Shown: positions 50,243 through 58,950, counted from the stretch's first letter. The stretch: 64,000 bases of DNA from RI-153 sp963752935 (GCA_963752935.1 CAVWAL010000004.1:248001-312000); one strand, 5' to 3'. Program-made: numbers and translations. The notes: generated from the sequence alone by a model not told the origin.

Positions 50243-51664
50243 TTAACCTTCCTTTTTGCGCTCTTCGGCCTGCAACTTGGCCGCCTGGTTTGGGGTGCCG
50301 ATGTGCAGCGTGTCGTAGGCCTGCTGCGACGAGGTGAAAGCGCCGACGCCCTCCTTGCCGTGCCAGTCGCCCTGATGATGGATCGGGTTCGGCAGACCGG
50401 TTTCGGCCTCGCGTTTGGCGATCCAGGCGTCCATGCGTCCTTTGAGGAAGGCGACAACGCCGGGTTCGGCTTCGGCCAGATTGACGGTCTCGCCGGGATC
50501 TTCGACCAGGTTGTAGAGTTCGACTGCGGGCTTGAAATGGAAATCAGGCTCCAGCGCCATGATCAGCTTCCACTGCGGCGTGCGCCAACCGTGTTTGCGC
50601 ATCCAGGTGCATTCGGTAATGTAGAACTCGCTCTCGTGCGAGGCCACTTCGCCGCGCACCATGGGCAGCAGACTGCGGCCGTCGAGTTCGATGTCGTCGT
50701 GGGCCAGTTCCGCCAGTTCGAGCAGCGTGGGCACCAGATCCTTGTGCTGGTTATAACCGCGCACCCGTTTGCCCGCCGGCAACTTGCCGGGGTAGCGGAT
50801 GATCAGCGGCACCACCAGCGTGGGCTCGTACATGCCGTGGTGATCGAACCAGCATTCGTGCTCGTAGAGTGTCTCGCCGTGGTCGCCGTTGACGACGACG
50901 ATCGTGTTCTCGGCCAGGCCGCGTGCCTCGAGCGCCGTGAAGATCGAGCGGATGGCGGCGTCCATGTAGGCGATGGCCCCATCATATTGGGCGATGACAT
51001 ACTCCTTATCGGTGATGCCCGGTGGCATCCAACTGGCGAAGAAGTCGCAGAAGGGCTTGAACGCCATCACCGGGTCCATGGAATGGTTGTCGGGATCGAG
51101 TTCGTTGCCGTGGTAAAAGGCCCGTTCGTAGGGATGGGGTGGCAGATAGGGCGCGTGCGGGTCCATGTGACGCAGGAAGAGAAAGAACGGATCGCGCTTT
51201 TTGGACAGCCGGTCCAGTTCTGGGATCGCCACATCGTTGAGGTTTTGGGCCTTGGGGCTGCGTCCCTCTTCCCAACTACCCCAGCCGGGGAAGGTGATGT
51301 AGTTGTCGAAACCGCGTGAACTGGGGTTGCCGCTGAAGCCGACACAGGTTGTGTTGTAGTTGGCCTCTTTGAGGATTTCGGCCAGCGTCGGCACTTCTTC
51401 GCGCAGCGGTCCCTGGTGGCGGAGGGCGACGACCTGTGTGCCGATCACATCGCGGCCGGTCAGCATCGACGCATAGGCGCTGGTCGTGGGGATGTGGGCG
51501 CTGAAGGTTTGCTCAAAGAGCGTGCTTTCTTTGGCGAACTGGTCGATGTGCGGGGTGGTCAACCGCGGATAACCGTAGCAACTCATATGATCGCGGCGCA
51601 ACGAATCGATCCCCAACAGCACAATATTGGGTGGACGACGTCGAGAGGTTCGGCGTGTTGGCAT
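50243..51664 (-). CDS. Sulfatase-fold hydrolase without the formylglycine cysteine
   Basis: 473 residues of the alkaline phosphatase/sulfatase superfamily. Metal-binding segments are present: GIDSLRRDH (18-26), HMDPHAPY (about 166-173) and VNGDHGET (about 257). But the C-x-[PA]-x-R sulfatase signature is read as TTSAYASMLTGR (60-71): Thr60 in place of the Cys that becomes formylglycine, and Tyr64 in place of the Arg. A Thr nucleophile, as in phosphodiesterases of this superfamily, is possible. It is coupled to a downstream oxidoreductase, follows a sulfotransferase gene and has no signal peptide. Confidence 0.85.
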   Translation of the reverse strand: MPTRRTSRRRPPNIVLLGIDSLRRDHMSCYGYPRLTTPHIDQFAKESTLFEQTFSAHIPTTSAYASMLTGRDVIGTQVVALRHQGPLREEVPTLAEILKEANYNTTCVGFSGNPSSRGFDNYITFPGWGSWEEGRSPKAQNLNDVAIPELDRLSKKRDPFFLFLRHMDPHAPYLPPHPYERAFYHGNELDPDNHSMDPVMAFKPFCDFFASWMPPGITDKEYVIAQYDGAIAYMDAAIRSIFTALEARGLAENTIVVVNGDHGETLYEHECWFDHHGMYEPTLVVPLIIRYPGKLPAGKRVRGYNQHKDLVPTLLELAELAHDDIELDGRSLLPMVRGEVASHESEFYITECTWMRKHGWRTPQWKLIMALEPDFHFKPAVELYNLVEDPGETVNLAEAEPGVVAFLKGRMDAWIAKREAETGLPNPIHHQGDWHGKEGVGAFTSSQQAYDTLHIGTPNQAAKLQAEERKKEG

Positions 51665-51711
51665 CGGAGACTCCTGGGGTAGAGAAAGTGGATAGGAAAT
51701 GGGACAGAAAC

Positions 51712-52431
51712 TTACTTGTTATATCCATACTCGCGCATTGCCGGTTCGAGAAAGTCAAACATGCTTTCTCCGTCATCGAGCCTATAGCGACCGATGGCTT
51801 CGGGGTTGACGGAGATGCGCGCCAGCGGAAATCCGAGGAAGGCTTGCAGTCGAGCCAGCGTCTCTTCCTGGCGCAGAACGAAGTCTTCCATACGCACTTC
51901 GATCCAGTTGGCCGGTTTGGGCGTGGCTTTGACCAATTTGTATTGGTAGATCCACGAAATAGCGCGGCGGCGGCGTTCGTTGTCGGTTTTGGGGTAGTCG
52001 ATGCCGAAGACACCAAGATCGTCGGTCACATGACGGCCCAGGATGCAGTCGCGCGGGTTGCGCACCCAGAAGATGTATCGGGTGTCGGGAAACATGCGCA
52101 GGATCCAGGGGAAGACCAGCGTCGTTTCGGGGATCTTCCAACCCTTCTTGGGCGCGGGCGCGGCCAAAACCGATTGCAGGTACGTGTGGATCAGATCGGT
52201 GAACTCGTCGGGGATGGGCATGTCGTGCAGTTGGCCGAAGTCCCAGTCGAGATCGCCCTTCCACTCGACGTATCGCGCCATAACACGGCAGGCATCGTAC
52301 ATCGGCTGCGGCGGCAGCAGATCGCCCGACCGGTTGAGCCGGTTCCCCATGAAAACACCACTGGCTGACAGCGTCTGCGACATCGCGCGCGTGGCCGAAT
52401 GTCCACGGCCGATGATGGTAATCAGAGACAT
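51712..52431 (-). CDS. Sulfotransferase family protein
   Basis: 239 residues from the ATG at 52431, with CGGAG eight bases upstream. Starts further up read simple-sequence DNA. PAPS-dependent sulfotransferase features are GRGHSATRAM (about 8-17, modified phosphosulfate loop) and FWVRNPRDCILGRH (about 117-130), the 3'-phosphate-binding segment. The C-terminal half is helical with ARLQAFLGFPL. It would add sulfate to a glycan or small molecule. Paired with a sulfatase-fold gene, which would normally act in the opposite direction. Confidence 0.82.
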   Translation of the reverse strand: MSLITIIGRGHSATRAMSQTLSASGVFMGNRLNRSGDLLPPQPMYDACRVMARYVEWKGDLDWDFGQLHDMPIPDEFTDLIHTYLQSVLAAPAPKKGWKIPETTLVFPWILRMFPDTRYIFWVRNPRDCILGRHVTDDLGVFGIDYPKTDNERRRRAISWIYQYKLVKATPKPANWIEVRMEDFVLRQEETLARLQAFLGFPLARISVNPEAIGRYRLDDGESMFDFLEPAMREYGYNK

Positions 52432-52449
52432 GTACAGACTCCGAGAGAT

Positions 52450-52606
52450 GAGATGATGGCGATGACGGGATGACGGGATGGCGGGATGATGGGATGACGG
52501 GATGACGGGGTGAAGGGGTGAAGGGGTCAATGTTGGTCATCATCTTCATCATCTTCATCATCTTCATCATCCTCATCATCCTCATCATCCCATCATCTCG
52601 TCATCA
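52450..52606. repeat. Simple-sequence region GATGACGGG / CATCATCTT
   Basis: A GATGACGGG-type tract (52450-52525) followed by CATCATCTT- and CATCATCCT-type tracts (52538-52590). The two halves are roughly complementary. It lies in the 5' leader of the sulfotransferase gene and contains the same CATCATCTCGTCATCAC as at 49150. Confidence 0.85.
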
Positions 52607-53656
52607 CTTCCCCAATTCGATACGGCGTCCTTCCGCGGCGGACTGATACGCCGCCAGCACCATTTCCACCGAGACGCGGCCGTCGTAGGCGGTGGCGGTG
52701 GGTGGGGCGCCGTGCAACACAAAATCGACAAAGGCGCGGGGCACGCCGCCGATCCGTTCACCGTGGCTGGCCGGGATCGGGATGCCCTGATCTTCCCAGG
52801 CGGGTTGGCCGCGTCGCCACAGTTTTAGGGCGATGGCGCCATCCACGCGCGGGCCATTGGTCGAGGGCGCATCATCATGATTCTGGATGATGACACCGGC
52901 GTCGCCGTAGATTTCGGTGGTGTTTTCGCCGGCTAATGTCACCGACGAGTTGACCAGCACCGCCATGCTGCCGTCGGCGAAGCGATAGATAGCCACGCCG
53001 GTATCATCAGGGGCGACGTCGGTGAGCGTGTTGCCAATTTCGGCCATCACGCTTACAGGTCGGCCCATCATCCAGTGGATGAAGTCGGTGGCGTGGCTGG
53101 CGTCGTCGAAGAACATGCCGATGTTGTGTTGCGGATCAAAGTGCCAGCGCGTCAACCCGCTGACAAATTCCTGGTTGAAGAGCAGGGGGATGGCGTGGCG
53201 GCGGCGCAACAGACCAACCTTGCCCACGGCGCCGCTGTCCACAAGTTCCTTCATACGCAGGTTCGAGGGATCCTGGCGCATCTGGTAGGCCATCATGAAC
53301 TGCACCCCGGCCTGATCCACCGCCGCCATCATGCGATCGCAATCGTCCAATGTCAGCGCCATCGGCTTCTGGCAGAGGATATGCTTGCCTGCGGCCGCCG
53401 CCGCAATCACCATCTCAGGGTGGCGATCCGTCTCGCAGGTCACAATGACAGCGTCTACATCCGGATGGTTGATCACGTCCTCCACATGCGGCGTATAGGG
53501 CATGCCGAACTGTGCCGCCGCCCGCTGCCCGCGCGCCACGTTATCATCCCAGCAGGCAACCAGACGCACGTCTTCGAAGCCGAGCATGCGCTGGCAGTAG
53601 GCGTTGACATGCCCGTGCGCGAAGCTAATGATGCCGATACCAAGTTTTGTGGACAT
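52604..53656 (-). CDS. Gfo/Idh/MocA family oxidoreductase (6 of 7), SFAH-type
   Basis: 350 residues from the ATG at 53656. The start has no good RBS and lies 4 bp after the upstream stop, consistent with coupled translation. The usual glycine loop near residue 10 is replaced by IISFAHGHV, as in the protein at 41626. CQKPMAL (about 98) and a C-terminal alpha-beta domain are otherwise standard. The stop codon lies within simple-sequence DNA at 52604. Substrate unknown. Confidence 0.9.
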   Translation of the reverse strand: MSTKLGIGIISFAHGHVNAYCQRMLGFEDVRLVACWDDNVARGQRAAAQFGMPYTPHVEDVINHPDVDAVIVTCETDRHPEMVIAAAAAGKHILCQKPMALTLDDCDRMMAAVDQAGVQFMMAYQMRQDPSNLRMKELVDSGAVGKVGLLRRRHAIPLLFNQEFVSGLTRWHFDPQHNIGMFFDDASHATDFIHWMMGRPVSVMAEIGNTLTDVAPDDTGVAIYRFADGSMAVLVNSSVTLAGENTTEIYGDAGVIIQNHDDAPSTNGPRVDGAIALKLWRRGQPAWEDQGIPIPASHGERIGGVPRAFVDFVLHGAPPTATAYDGRVSVEMVLAAYQSAAEGRRIELGK

Positions 53657-53660
53657 AGGA

Positions 53661-54656
53661 CTATTGACCGGGAACTTCCGACTGCCCGCTCTCATGCGAA
53701 CGGATGGCAGCCTCGATGATCTCTTGCACGGCGAGCCCTTCGCGGCCAGAGGCTTCGATTGCGTGGGGTTCGACTTCGGCGTGAATCTGCTCCAGCCAGC
53801 GGTGGATGCGGTTGGTGAAGGTGGCGCCGAAGCCGCTCAACCCGCCCATGATGCTATTGCGGATCACGGTTAGTTCGTCAGAGCGGCGCGGGTAGAGGGT
53901 CAACTCTTCATACAAATTGTCCAGCACGAAGCGCCCTTCGGTGCCCATTACTTCGCAGCGCTCCAGATTGTGACGCGGGTTGTTGTCGTAGCTGCCGGTG
54001 AGGTGGCCGACGACGCCATTCTCGAACTCCAAATTGACCTGCACATTGGAATAGGTGATGCGTCCCGGTGCGCGGTTGAAAAAGGCGTGCACGCGCTTCA
54101 CGTCTCCGCAGAAATAGCGCATGATGTCGAGTGAGTGGGGGTGCAGGGCGCGAATGTGGAACCAGGGCGAGGTCTCGTTGGGGTTGCCGATCCACATGGT
54201 CATGTTGATCAGGAGCAGATCGCCCAGTTTGCCTTCGTCCACCCATTGTTTGGCCTTGGCGGCAGGGGGGACGAAGCGGTGGTTGAGGTTGATGCCATAG
54301 TAGAGGCCCTTTTCTTCGGCCTTAGCCACCATCTGGCGCGCTTTGGTGATGTCATTGGAGATGGGCTTCTCACCGAGGACGTTGAGACCGGCTTCGAGGC
54401 ACTGCATGGTTGGCTCGAAGTGGTCGCCGCCATTTTCCGTGCCCGCCGTGGTGACGCTGACCGCATCCAGTTGCACATTGCGCAGTAGATCATCCACGCT
54501 GTAAAAGGCGGGGACGCCGTAAAGCGCCGCAGCCCTGTCGGCGCGTTCCTTGTTGATGTCGCAGACGGCGACCAGATCGGCCAGTGGATCTTGTTTGTAG
54601 ACGGGCGCATGGGTATTGCCGATGTTGCCCATGCCGATAATGGCGACTCTTAACAC
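53661..54656 (-). CDS. Gfo/Idh/MocA family oxidoreductase (7 of 7)
   Basis: 331 residues from the GTG at 54656, with GGAGGAG five bases upstream. Rossmann IIGMGNIGNTH (6-16), GEKPISN (about 95) and YGINLNHRF. Closely similar to the protein at 49229, so the two are paralogues. The next gene starts 4 bp after its stop. It belongs with the mutarotase (57 bp) and isomerase genes upstream. Confidence 0.92.
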   Translation of the reverse strand: MLRVAIIGMGNIGNTHAPVYKQDPLADLVAVCDINKERADRAAALYGVPAFYSVDDLLRNVQLDAVSVTTAGTENGGDHFEPTMQCLEAGLNVLGEKPISNDITKARQMVAKAEEKGLYYGINLNHRFVPPAAKAKQWVDEGKLGDLLLINMTMWIGNPNETSPWFHIRALHPHSLDIMRYFCGDVKRVHAFFNRAPGRITYSNVQVNLEFENGVVGHLTGSYDNNPRHNLERCEVMGTEGRFVLDNLYEELTLYPRRSDELTVIRNSIMGGLSGFGATFTNRIHRWLEQIHAEVEPHAIEASGREGLAVQEIIEAAIRSHESGQSEVPGQ

Positions 54657-54713
54657 GGTAGCTCCTCCAGTGGGGTGGGATTTGGGAATGGAGATGGTTG
54701 CCTGCGCCTGATC

Positions 54714-55037
54714 TCAATCCAGGTGAAAAACCTCGCGCAGTTCGAGGAACATCTCATCCGCGCGCGCATGGTCGGCCGATTCAAAGTAAGGGGCCATGAA
54801 CTCTTGCCAGCGTGTGTTGATCTCGGTGGACGCCATCTTGGCCTGGGCGGCTTCCAGGCTTTCAGGCGTTTCGAAGTAGCCGACGAGAAGACCATCCTCG
54901 CGCAGGAAGAGTGAATAGTTGTGCCAGCCGGCCTGGCGCAGAGCCTCTAACATCTCCGGCCACACGTTCTTGTGGTGCTCAACATATTCATCGATCAGAG
55001 CTTTTTTGATCTTGAGTTGAAAACAGATGCGCTTCAT
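54714..55037 (-). CDS. rhaM: L-rhamnose mutarotase-like protein
   Basis: 107 residues from the ATG at 55037, with GAGGATCTC before it. RhaM/DUF718 pattern: MKRICFQLKIKKALIDEY, H in EHHKNVWPEM (about 20), NYSLFLREDGLLVGYFE and WQEFMAPYF. These proteins equilibrate alpha and beta anomers of L-rhamnose or related 6-deoxysugars. The neighbouring isomerase-like gene fits a pathway for such a sugar. A different hexose substrate is possible. Confidence 0.88.
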   Translation of the reverse strand: MKRICFQLKIKKALIDEYVEHHKNVWPEMLEALRQAGWHNYSLFLREDGLLVGYFETPESLEAAQAKMASTEINTRWQEFMAPYFESADHARADEMFLELREVFHLD

Positions 55038-55072
55038 GAGATCCTCGTGAGGTGGTTGGTGGTCGTCTATCG

Positions 55073-56497
55073 TCACGCTATCTGGCTGAACGTCAACCCC
55101 TGCAACTGTGCAAACTTGGCGAGGATTTCGGCCACATGGCCGATGCCCAGCGCGCAATGGTGGGTAGGGGCGTTGGCGCACCAGGCGTCGACAAATTCTG
55201 CGGGGCCGAGGCCGAACTTTATGCGGCTGTTGGTGTTGCCGATACGTAAAATCGGGCCGGGGATCGACTCTCCCTCGGCGGCCAGAAACTTAAGCTGTCC
55301 GTCACGGGTCTGGGTGCAACCAAAGATCGTCACCGGGCCGGTTTTGACGTTAAATTCCACCGAGATACCGGCCCCCGACTTGCCATGATAGAGGCCGAGC
55401 CCGCGCAGTGTGGGTTTGCGATCACCGATGGCCAGGTGCGCCGGTCCATCGTGACCCATAAGCACGAACTGTTCGTTGAAGTCCATGGCATAGAACTCGG
55501 TGTATGAGCCGCCGGCCCCGAGGACGTCCATCACCTTCATGGCCACGGCGTTTTTAAGGTCGCCTTCCCCGGCGGCAGGGATGCCCTGTGCCGTGAGCAG
55601 TGAATTGCCCAGGATTAGCGCTGCGCCCAGCCGCTCGAATTCGTTGCCATTGCTGCCCCGGTAGTAGTAGGCCAGGCCACTCAGATCGAAGTCGGCCACC
55701 AGTCGATCTAGCCCGGCGGCGACCTGGCACGCCCACTGAAGATCGTCTTCCTGCGCGGAGCCATCGATCTCGAAGACCTGGTGTGCTTCCTCCAATTTGC
55801 GGCTGATTTCAGACGGCGTCACGGCCTGCACACGGTCGGCCAGATCGTCCATCTCTAGCACTTCCACGTGTAGACCCAGTTGGGCGTGATGCTGCGTAAA
55901 ATCGGAGTACATGTCGAGCATCCCTGGGTAGGTGTGGCCCAGGAAGCCGAAGCGGGAACCGGCCAGCACGCGCATGGCCGTGGCGGCCTGGCACCATTGG
56001 CGCAGGATCGTCCAGGGTCGCTTGTCGTTGTAGAGGACACCCGACACTACGTGGAATGGGATACCGGCGCGGTGGAAAGCGTTGGCCAGTTCGGGCACGC
56101 AGCAGGTGGAACACTGCGCCAGCCACTCGCCGGTGTCGGTATTTTCGTAGTCAAGCGCGGGGTCGGGCTGTAAATTGAGTACGAGCACAGGTACTTTGGC
56201 CCTCTGCACAATGGGCAGCACCTGCGAACTGGTGGCGTAGGTGGCAGTATGACAGATCAACAGGTCCACATTGGCGGCGGCCAACTGGTCCCCGGCCGTA
56301 TGTGCGGCCTGCGCCGTGTCGACCATCCCAATGCGCACCACATCGGCGAACCCGGCAAGTTGATCGGCTACGTGATCATAGTAGCGTTCGAGCCTTTGTT
56401 TGAGGCCGGGGAACTGGGGCCAATACGCGGCCAGACCCACGGCAAATAGCCCCACTCTGGCCTTGGGATAATTGCGTTGTGAAAAATCCATCGTCAT
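55073..56497 (-). CDS. L-arabinose/L-fucose isomerase family protein
   Basis: 474 residues from the ATG at 56497 (AGAGGATC upstream). The fold matches FucI/AraA: CHTATYATSSQVLPIVQRAKVPVLVLNLQPD (about 82), GGSYTEFYAMDFNEQFVLMGHDGPAHLA (about 340-367) with metal-ligand Glu and His, and HCALGIGHVAEILAKFA at the end. The middle domain has SGLAYYYRGSNGNEFERLG. It probably isomerises a deoxy-aldose or pentose to a ketose. Substrate is not defined by the motifs. Confidence 0.87.
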   Translation of the reverse strand: MTMDFSQRNYPKARVGLFAVGLAAYWPQFPGLKQRLERYYDHVADQLAGFADVVRIGMVDTAQAAHTAGDQLAAANVDLLICHTATYATSSQVLPIVQRAKVPVLVLNLQPDPALDYENTDTGEWLAQCSTCCVPELANAFHRAGIPFHVVSGVLYNDKRPWTILRQWCQAATAMRVLAGSRFGFLGHTYPGMLDMYSDFTQHHAQLGLHVEVLEMDDLADRVQAVTPSEISRKLEEAHQVFEIDGSAQEDDLQWACQVAAGLDRLVADFDLSGLAYYYRGSNGNEFERLGAALILGNSLLTAQGIPAAGEGDLKNAVAMKVMDVLGAGGSYTEFYAMDFNEQFVLMGHDGPAHLAIGDRKPTLRGLGLYHGKSGAGISVEFNVKTGPVTIFGCTQTRDGQLKFLAAEGESIPGPILRIGNTNSRIKFGLGPAEFVDAWCANAPTHHCALGIGHVAEILAKFAQLQGLTFSQIA

Positions 56498-56640
56498 CGG
56501 TGATCCTCTTGCAGGGTGGAGGATGGGGAGAGTAGCGATCTGGGGTCGCATAGATGATCTGGAGCGTGCCCAACCCCTGAAAAGTATAGATCAAAACTGC
56601 AAAAGATAACACCTGGAACCATACAGCCATCATGCCCACA

Positions 56641-56674
56641 GAAAAGGACCGGCAGCGAACTGCCGGTCCTTTTC
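56641..56674 (-). terminator. Intrinsic terminator behind the solute-binding protein gene
   Basis: Perfect 15-bp stem (56641-56655 with 56660-56674) closed by a UUCG loop on the minus strand, with CTTTTC at the end. It lies 70 bp past the stop of the gene at 56744. Confidence 0.85.
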
Positions 56675-56743
56675 TTACATTCACTTGACTGCATCAAACT
56701 GGAGATCGAAGATCACATCAATCAATCTCCAATCTCGAAGCAC

Positions 56744-58552
56744 CTACTGCGCGGGTTGCAGCGTGCCGTCGATGAGCAACGAGATCACAAACGGATCGCC
56801 ATAGGGGCCGTTCTGGTAGATGGGATCAGTGTCTTCGGGCCAGCCCACCACACGCACAGAGGGGACCGGGTTGTTGCCATAGCGTTCCCACAGGGGGATC
56901 TGCGGCAGCAGCTCGTTGTAGACCAGGGCCAGATCGTTGACAACGCCCTTTTGGGCGTCGATGTCGCCGCCGACGCCGGCCTGTGTGGTCATCTCTTCCA
57001 GGTCAACTTCACCCATGGCCTCGGTCTCTTGCACCAAGGGGAAGTTCATGCCGGGGCCGGCGGTGGCTGCTGCGCTGCCGCCGGTGTAGTTGTAGCTGTT
57101 GAAGTCGGTGTTGAACGAGAACTGCGGGTGCGGGAAGTTGCTCCCCCAGTCGCGGATCGCCAGCTCGAAGTCGCCGTTGCGCACGTCGACCGGATGCTGA
57201 TTGAAGTTGACACCGCGGAAAGAGGTGGGGATGCCGAAGTCGGTGAGCTGTTGGGCTGCGTTTTCGGCAGCGGCCGACCAGTCGGCAAACTCCGCCGGGG
57301 CGGTCAGCGTGTAGGCCAGCGCGTTGCCCTGATCGTCGAGCCAGTTGCCGTCGGCGCCACGGCTGAAGCCGAGGTCGAGCAGCATCTGTTCGGCCGTGTC
57401 CCGGTTGAACTCGTAGTGGTTCATGGCGGCTTTGGTCTCGTCGGAAAGCCAGAGGTCGACCAGGTTGTCTGAGAAACCGGCCATCCAGTCGGTGGCGACA
57501 CCGGACGGGCCGAGGGCGACGATGCCATTTTCGTTGCGGTCGATGGCATAGGCAATGGCCTGGCGGAATTCCTTGACGTTGAACGGATAGATGTCCTGGT
57601 TGAAGTAGAGGGCCGGGCCGGTGAAGAGCGGCGCGCGGACGATGCGGATGCCCTCAGACTCGAACTGGCGTTCGGTGGCCGGCGGGAAGCCGTGGGTGGC
57701 ATAGTCCACATTCTTGGCCAGCACCAGCGGGGTCACGTCCGGGGTCTCGCCGTTGTAGTTGACGAGGCGGTCGAAGGCGATCCAGTCGGCCATGAATGAA
57801 GTATCAACTTTGTTCAGCGTCATCTGCGATTCGGTGATGCTGTCGGGGTCGATCTTGAACGCGCCCAACACGACCATGTCTTCGGGGCGATACTGGTTGA
57901 AATCTTGCAACAACGTGCTCCACTCGGCATCGTCCTTGGTCTTGCCGGCGGCGACCAGATCGCGTACCTGCTGGGCATAGTCACCGTAGGTGGTGGACGA
58001 GCGGATGTACATCTCACGCAGAATGCGGCGCGGCCAGATCGTGGACGGGCCACTGAGCGTGAATTTCACGGTGTAGTCATCGACCGCTTCCACGCTCTCC
58101 AGCAGGTTCCACACGGTCAGCCCCTGCAGACGGGCAATGTCGAAGGTGTCGATGACATCCTGAGACGTGAACTCGTGACCGTCGCTCCACACCGCGCCTT
58201 CGCGCAGCTTCACCTGTAGGGTGGTCTCGTCGAGCCATTCCCATTCGGTGGCGGCCATGGGCACGTATTCGTCCGTGGCGCGCGTGTACCAGAACAGGGG
58301 CGGTTCCATCAGGGCCTGGTAGATGCTCAGGCCAAGTCCGTCAGAGACGAAGGTGTTGAAGTGACCGGAAGGCGGGGCCTGATAGGGCCAGGCAATGTGC
58401 ATTTCGGCAACGGTGTCGGCTGATTCAGCCGGGGCTTCGGCGGCTTGATCACCGCTGTCTGCCGGGGCCGGTACGGCTGGCGCGGCACAGGCCGAAACCA
58501 GCATGGCCAGGGCAATCACCAGACTGAGGATTGACCAAAGGCGTCGGTTCAT
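56744..58552 (-). CDS. Solute-binding lipoprotein, SBP_bac_5 (oligopeptide-type)
   Basis: 602 residues. Signal MNRRLWSILSLVIALAMLVSAC with lipobox SAC, then APAVPAPADSG. The mature protein has the family 5 fold: EWLDETTLQVKLREGAVWSDGHEFTSQDV (about 102-130), KDVDYATHG-like text and FRQAIAYAIDRN. Such proteins bind peptides, nickel or, in this branch of Chloroflexota and relatives, oligosaccharides. AAGGAG lies before the ATG. It is read after the permease and ATPase genes, with a 180-bp gap, and is ended by the terminator at 56641. Confidence 0.92.
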   Translation of the reverse strand: MNRRLWSILSLVIALAMLVSACAAPAVPAPADSGDQAAEAPAESADTVAEMHIAWPYQAPPSGHFNTFVSDGLGLSIYQALMEPPLFWYTRATDEYVPMAATEWEWLDETTLQVKLREGAVWSDGHEFTSQDVIDTFDIARLQGLTVWNLLESVEAVDDYTVKFTLSGPSTIWPRRILREMYIRSSTTYGDYAQQVRDLVAAGKTKDDAEWSTLLQDFNQYRPEDMVVLGAFKIDPDSITESQMTLNKVDTSFMADWIAFDRLVNYNGETPDVTPLVLAKNVDYATHGFPPATERQFESEGIRIVRAPLFTGPALYFNQDIYPFNVKEFRQAIAYAIDRNENGIVALGPSGVATDWMAGFSDNLVDLWLSDETKAAMNHYEFNRDTAEQMLLDLGFSRGADGNWLDDQGNALAYTLTAPAEFADWSAAAENAAQQLTDFGIPTSFRGVNFNQHPVDVRNGDFELAIRDWGSNFPHPQFSFNTDFNSYNYTGGSAAATAGPGMNFPLVQETEAMGEVDLEEMTTQAGVGGDIDAQKGVVNDLALVYNELLPQIPLWERYGNNPVPSVRVVGWPEDTDPIYQNGPYGDPFVISLLIDGTLQPAQ

Positions 58553-58733
58553 GGTTTGACTCCTTCTACGAAATGGATGGTGTGAACGATGGGCGCAGGT
58601 GCGCCAGAGACTGGAAACAGGTGATCGGTGAATGGTGCCTCCTTTAAGAACGATGATCTAGAGAACTATGTAGAGTGAATGCGGGCAGATCGGGTAGATC
58701 GGCGCGCAGGGGTATGTCAATCTGTGGGAATGG

Positions 58734-58940
58734 TCAACGCCGCCGGCTGCGGAGGACAACTTCCTCGACGCGCGGCGGCATCTGTTTTCGTTGTTTGTAC
58801 AACTGTAGTCGGAGTGCCTCTTCAAGTGCTGCTAAGGCTTCTTCGGCGCTGGCGCCTGTGCTGCGCACCCTCGGTTGATCGACCAGGTAGGCAACATAGC
58901 GTCGCCCCTGTTGTTCAACGGTTGCAATCAGATCATCCAA
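58734..58940 (-). CDS. HicB-like antitoxin domain protein
   Basis: 68 residues from a TTG at 58940, chosen because AGGAGG is five bases upstream. An ATG at 58976 in the same frame has no ribosome site and overlaps the upstream gene. GRRYVAYLVDQPRVRSTGASAEEALAALEEALRLQLY matches the HicB partial-RNaseH fold. The Arg-rich tail (VVLRSRRR) may bind DNA or RNA. No HicA toxin is present in either direction. It lies in the transporter operon, between the TM protein and the solute-binding protein. Confidence 0.72.
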   Translation of the reverse strand: MDDLIATVEQQGRRYVAYLVDQPRVRSTGASAEEALAALEEALRLQLYKQRKQMPPRVEEVVLRSRRR

Positions 58941-58950
58941 GGCAGCCTCC

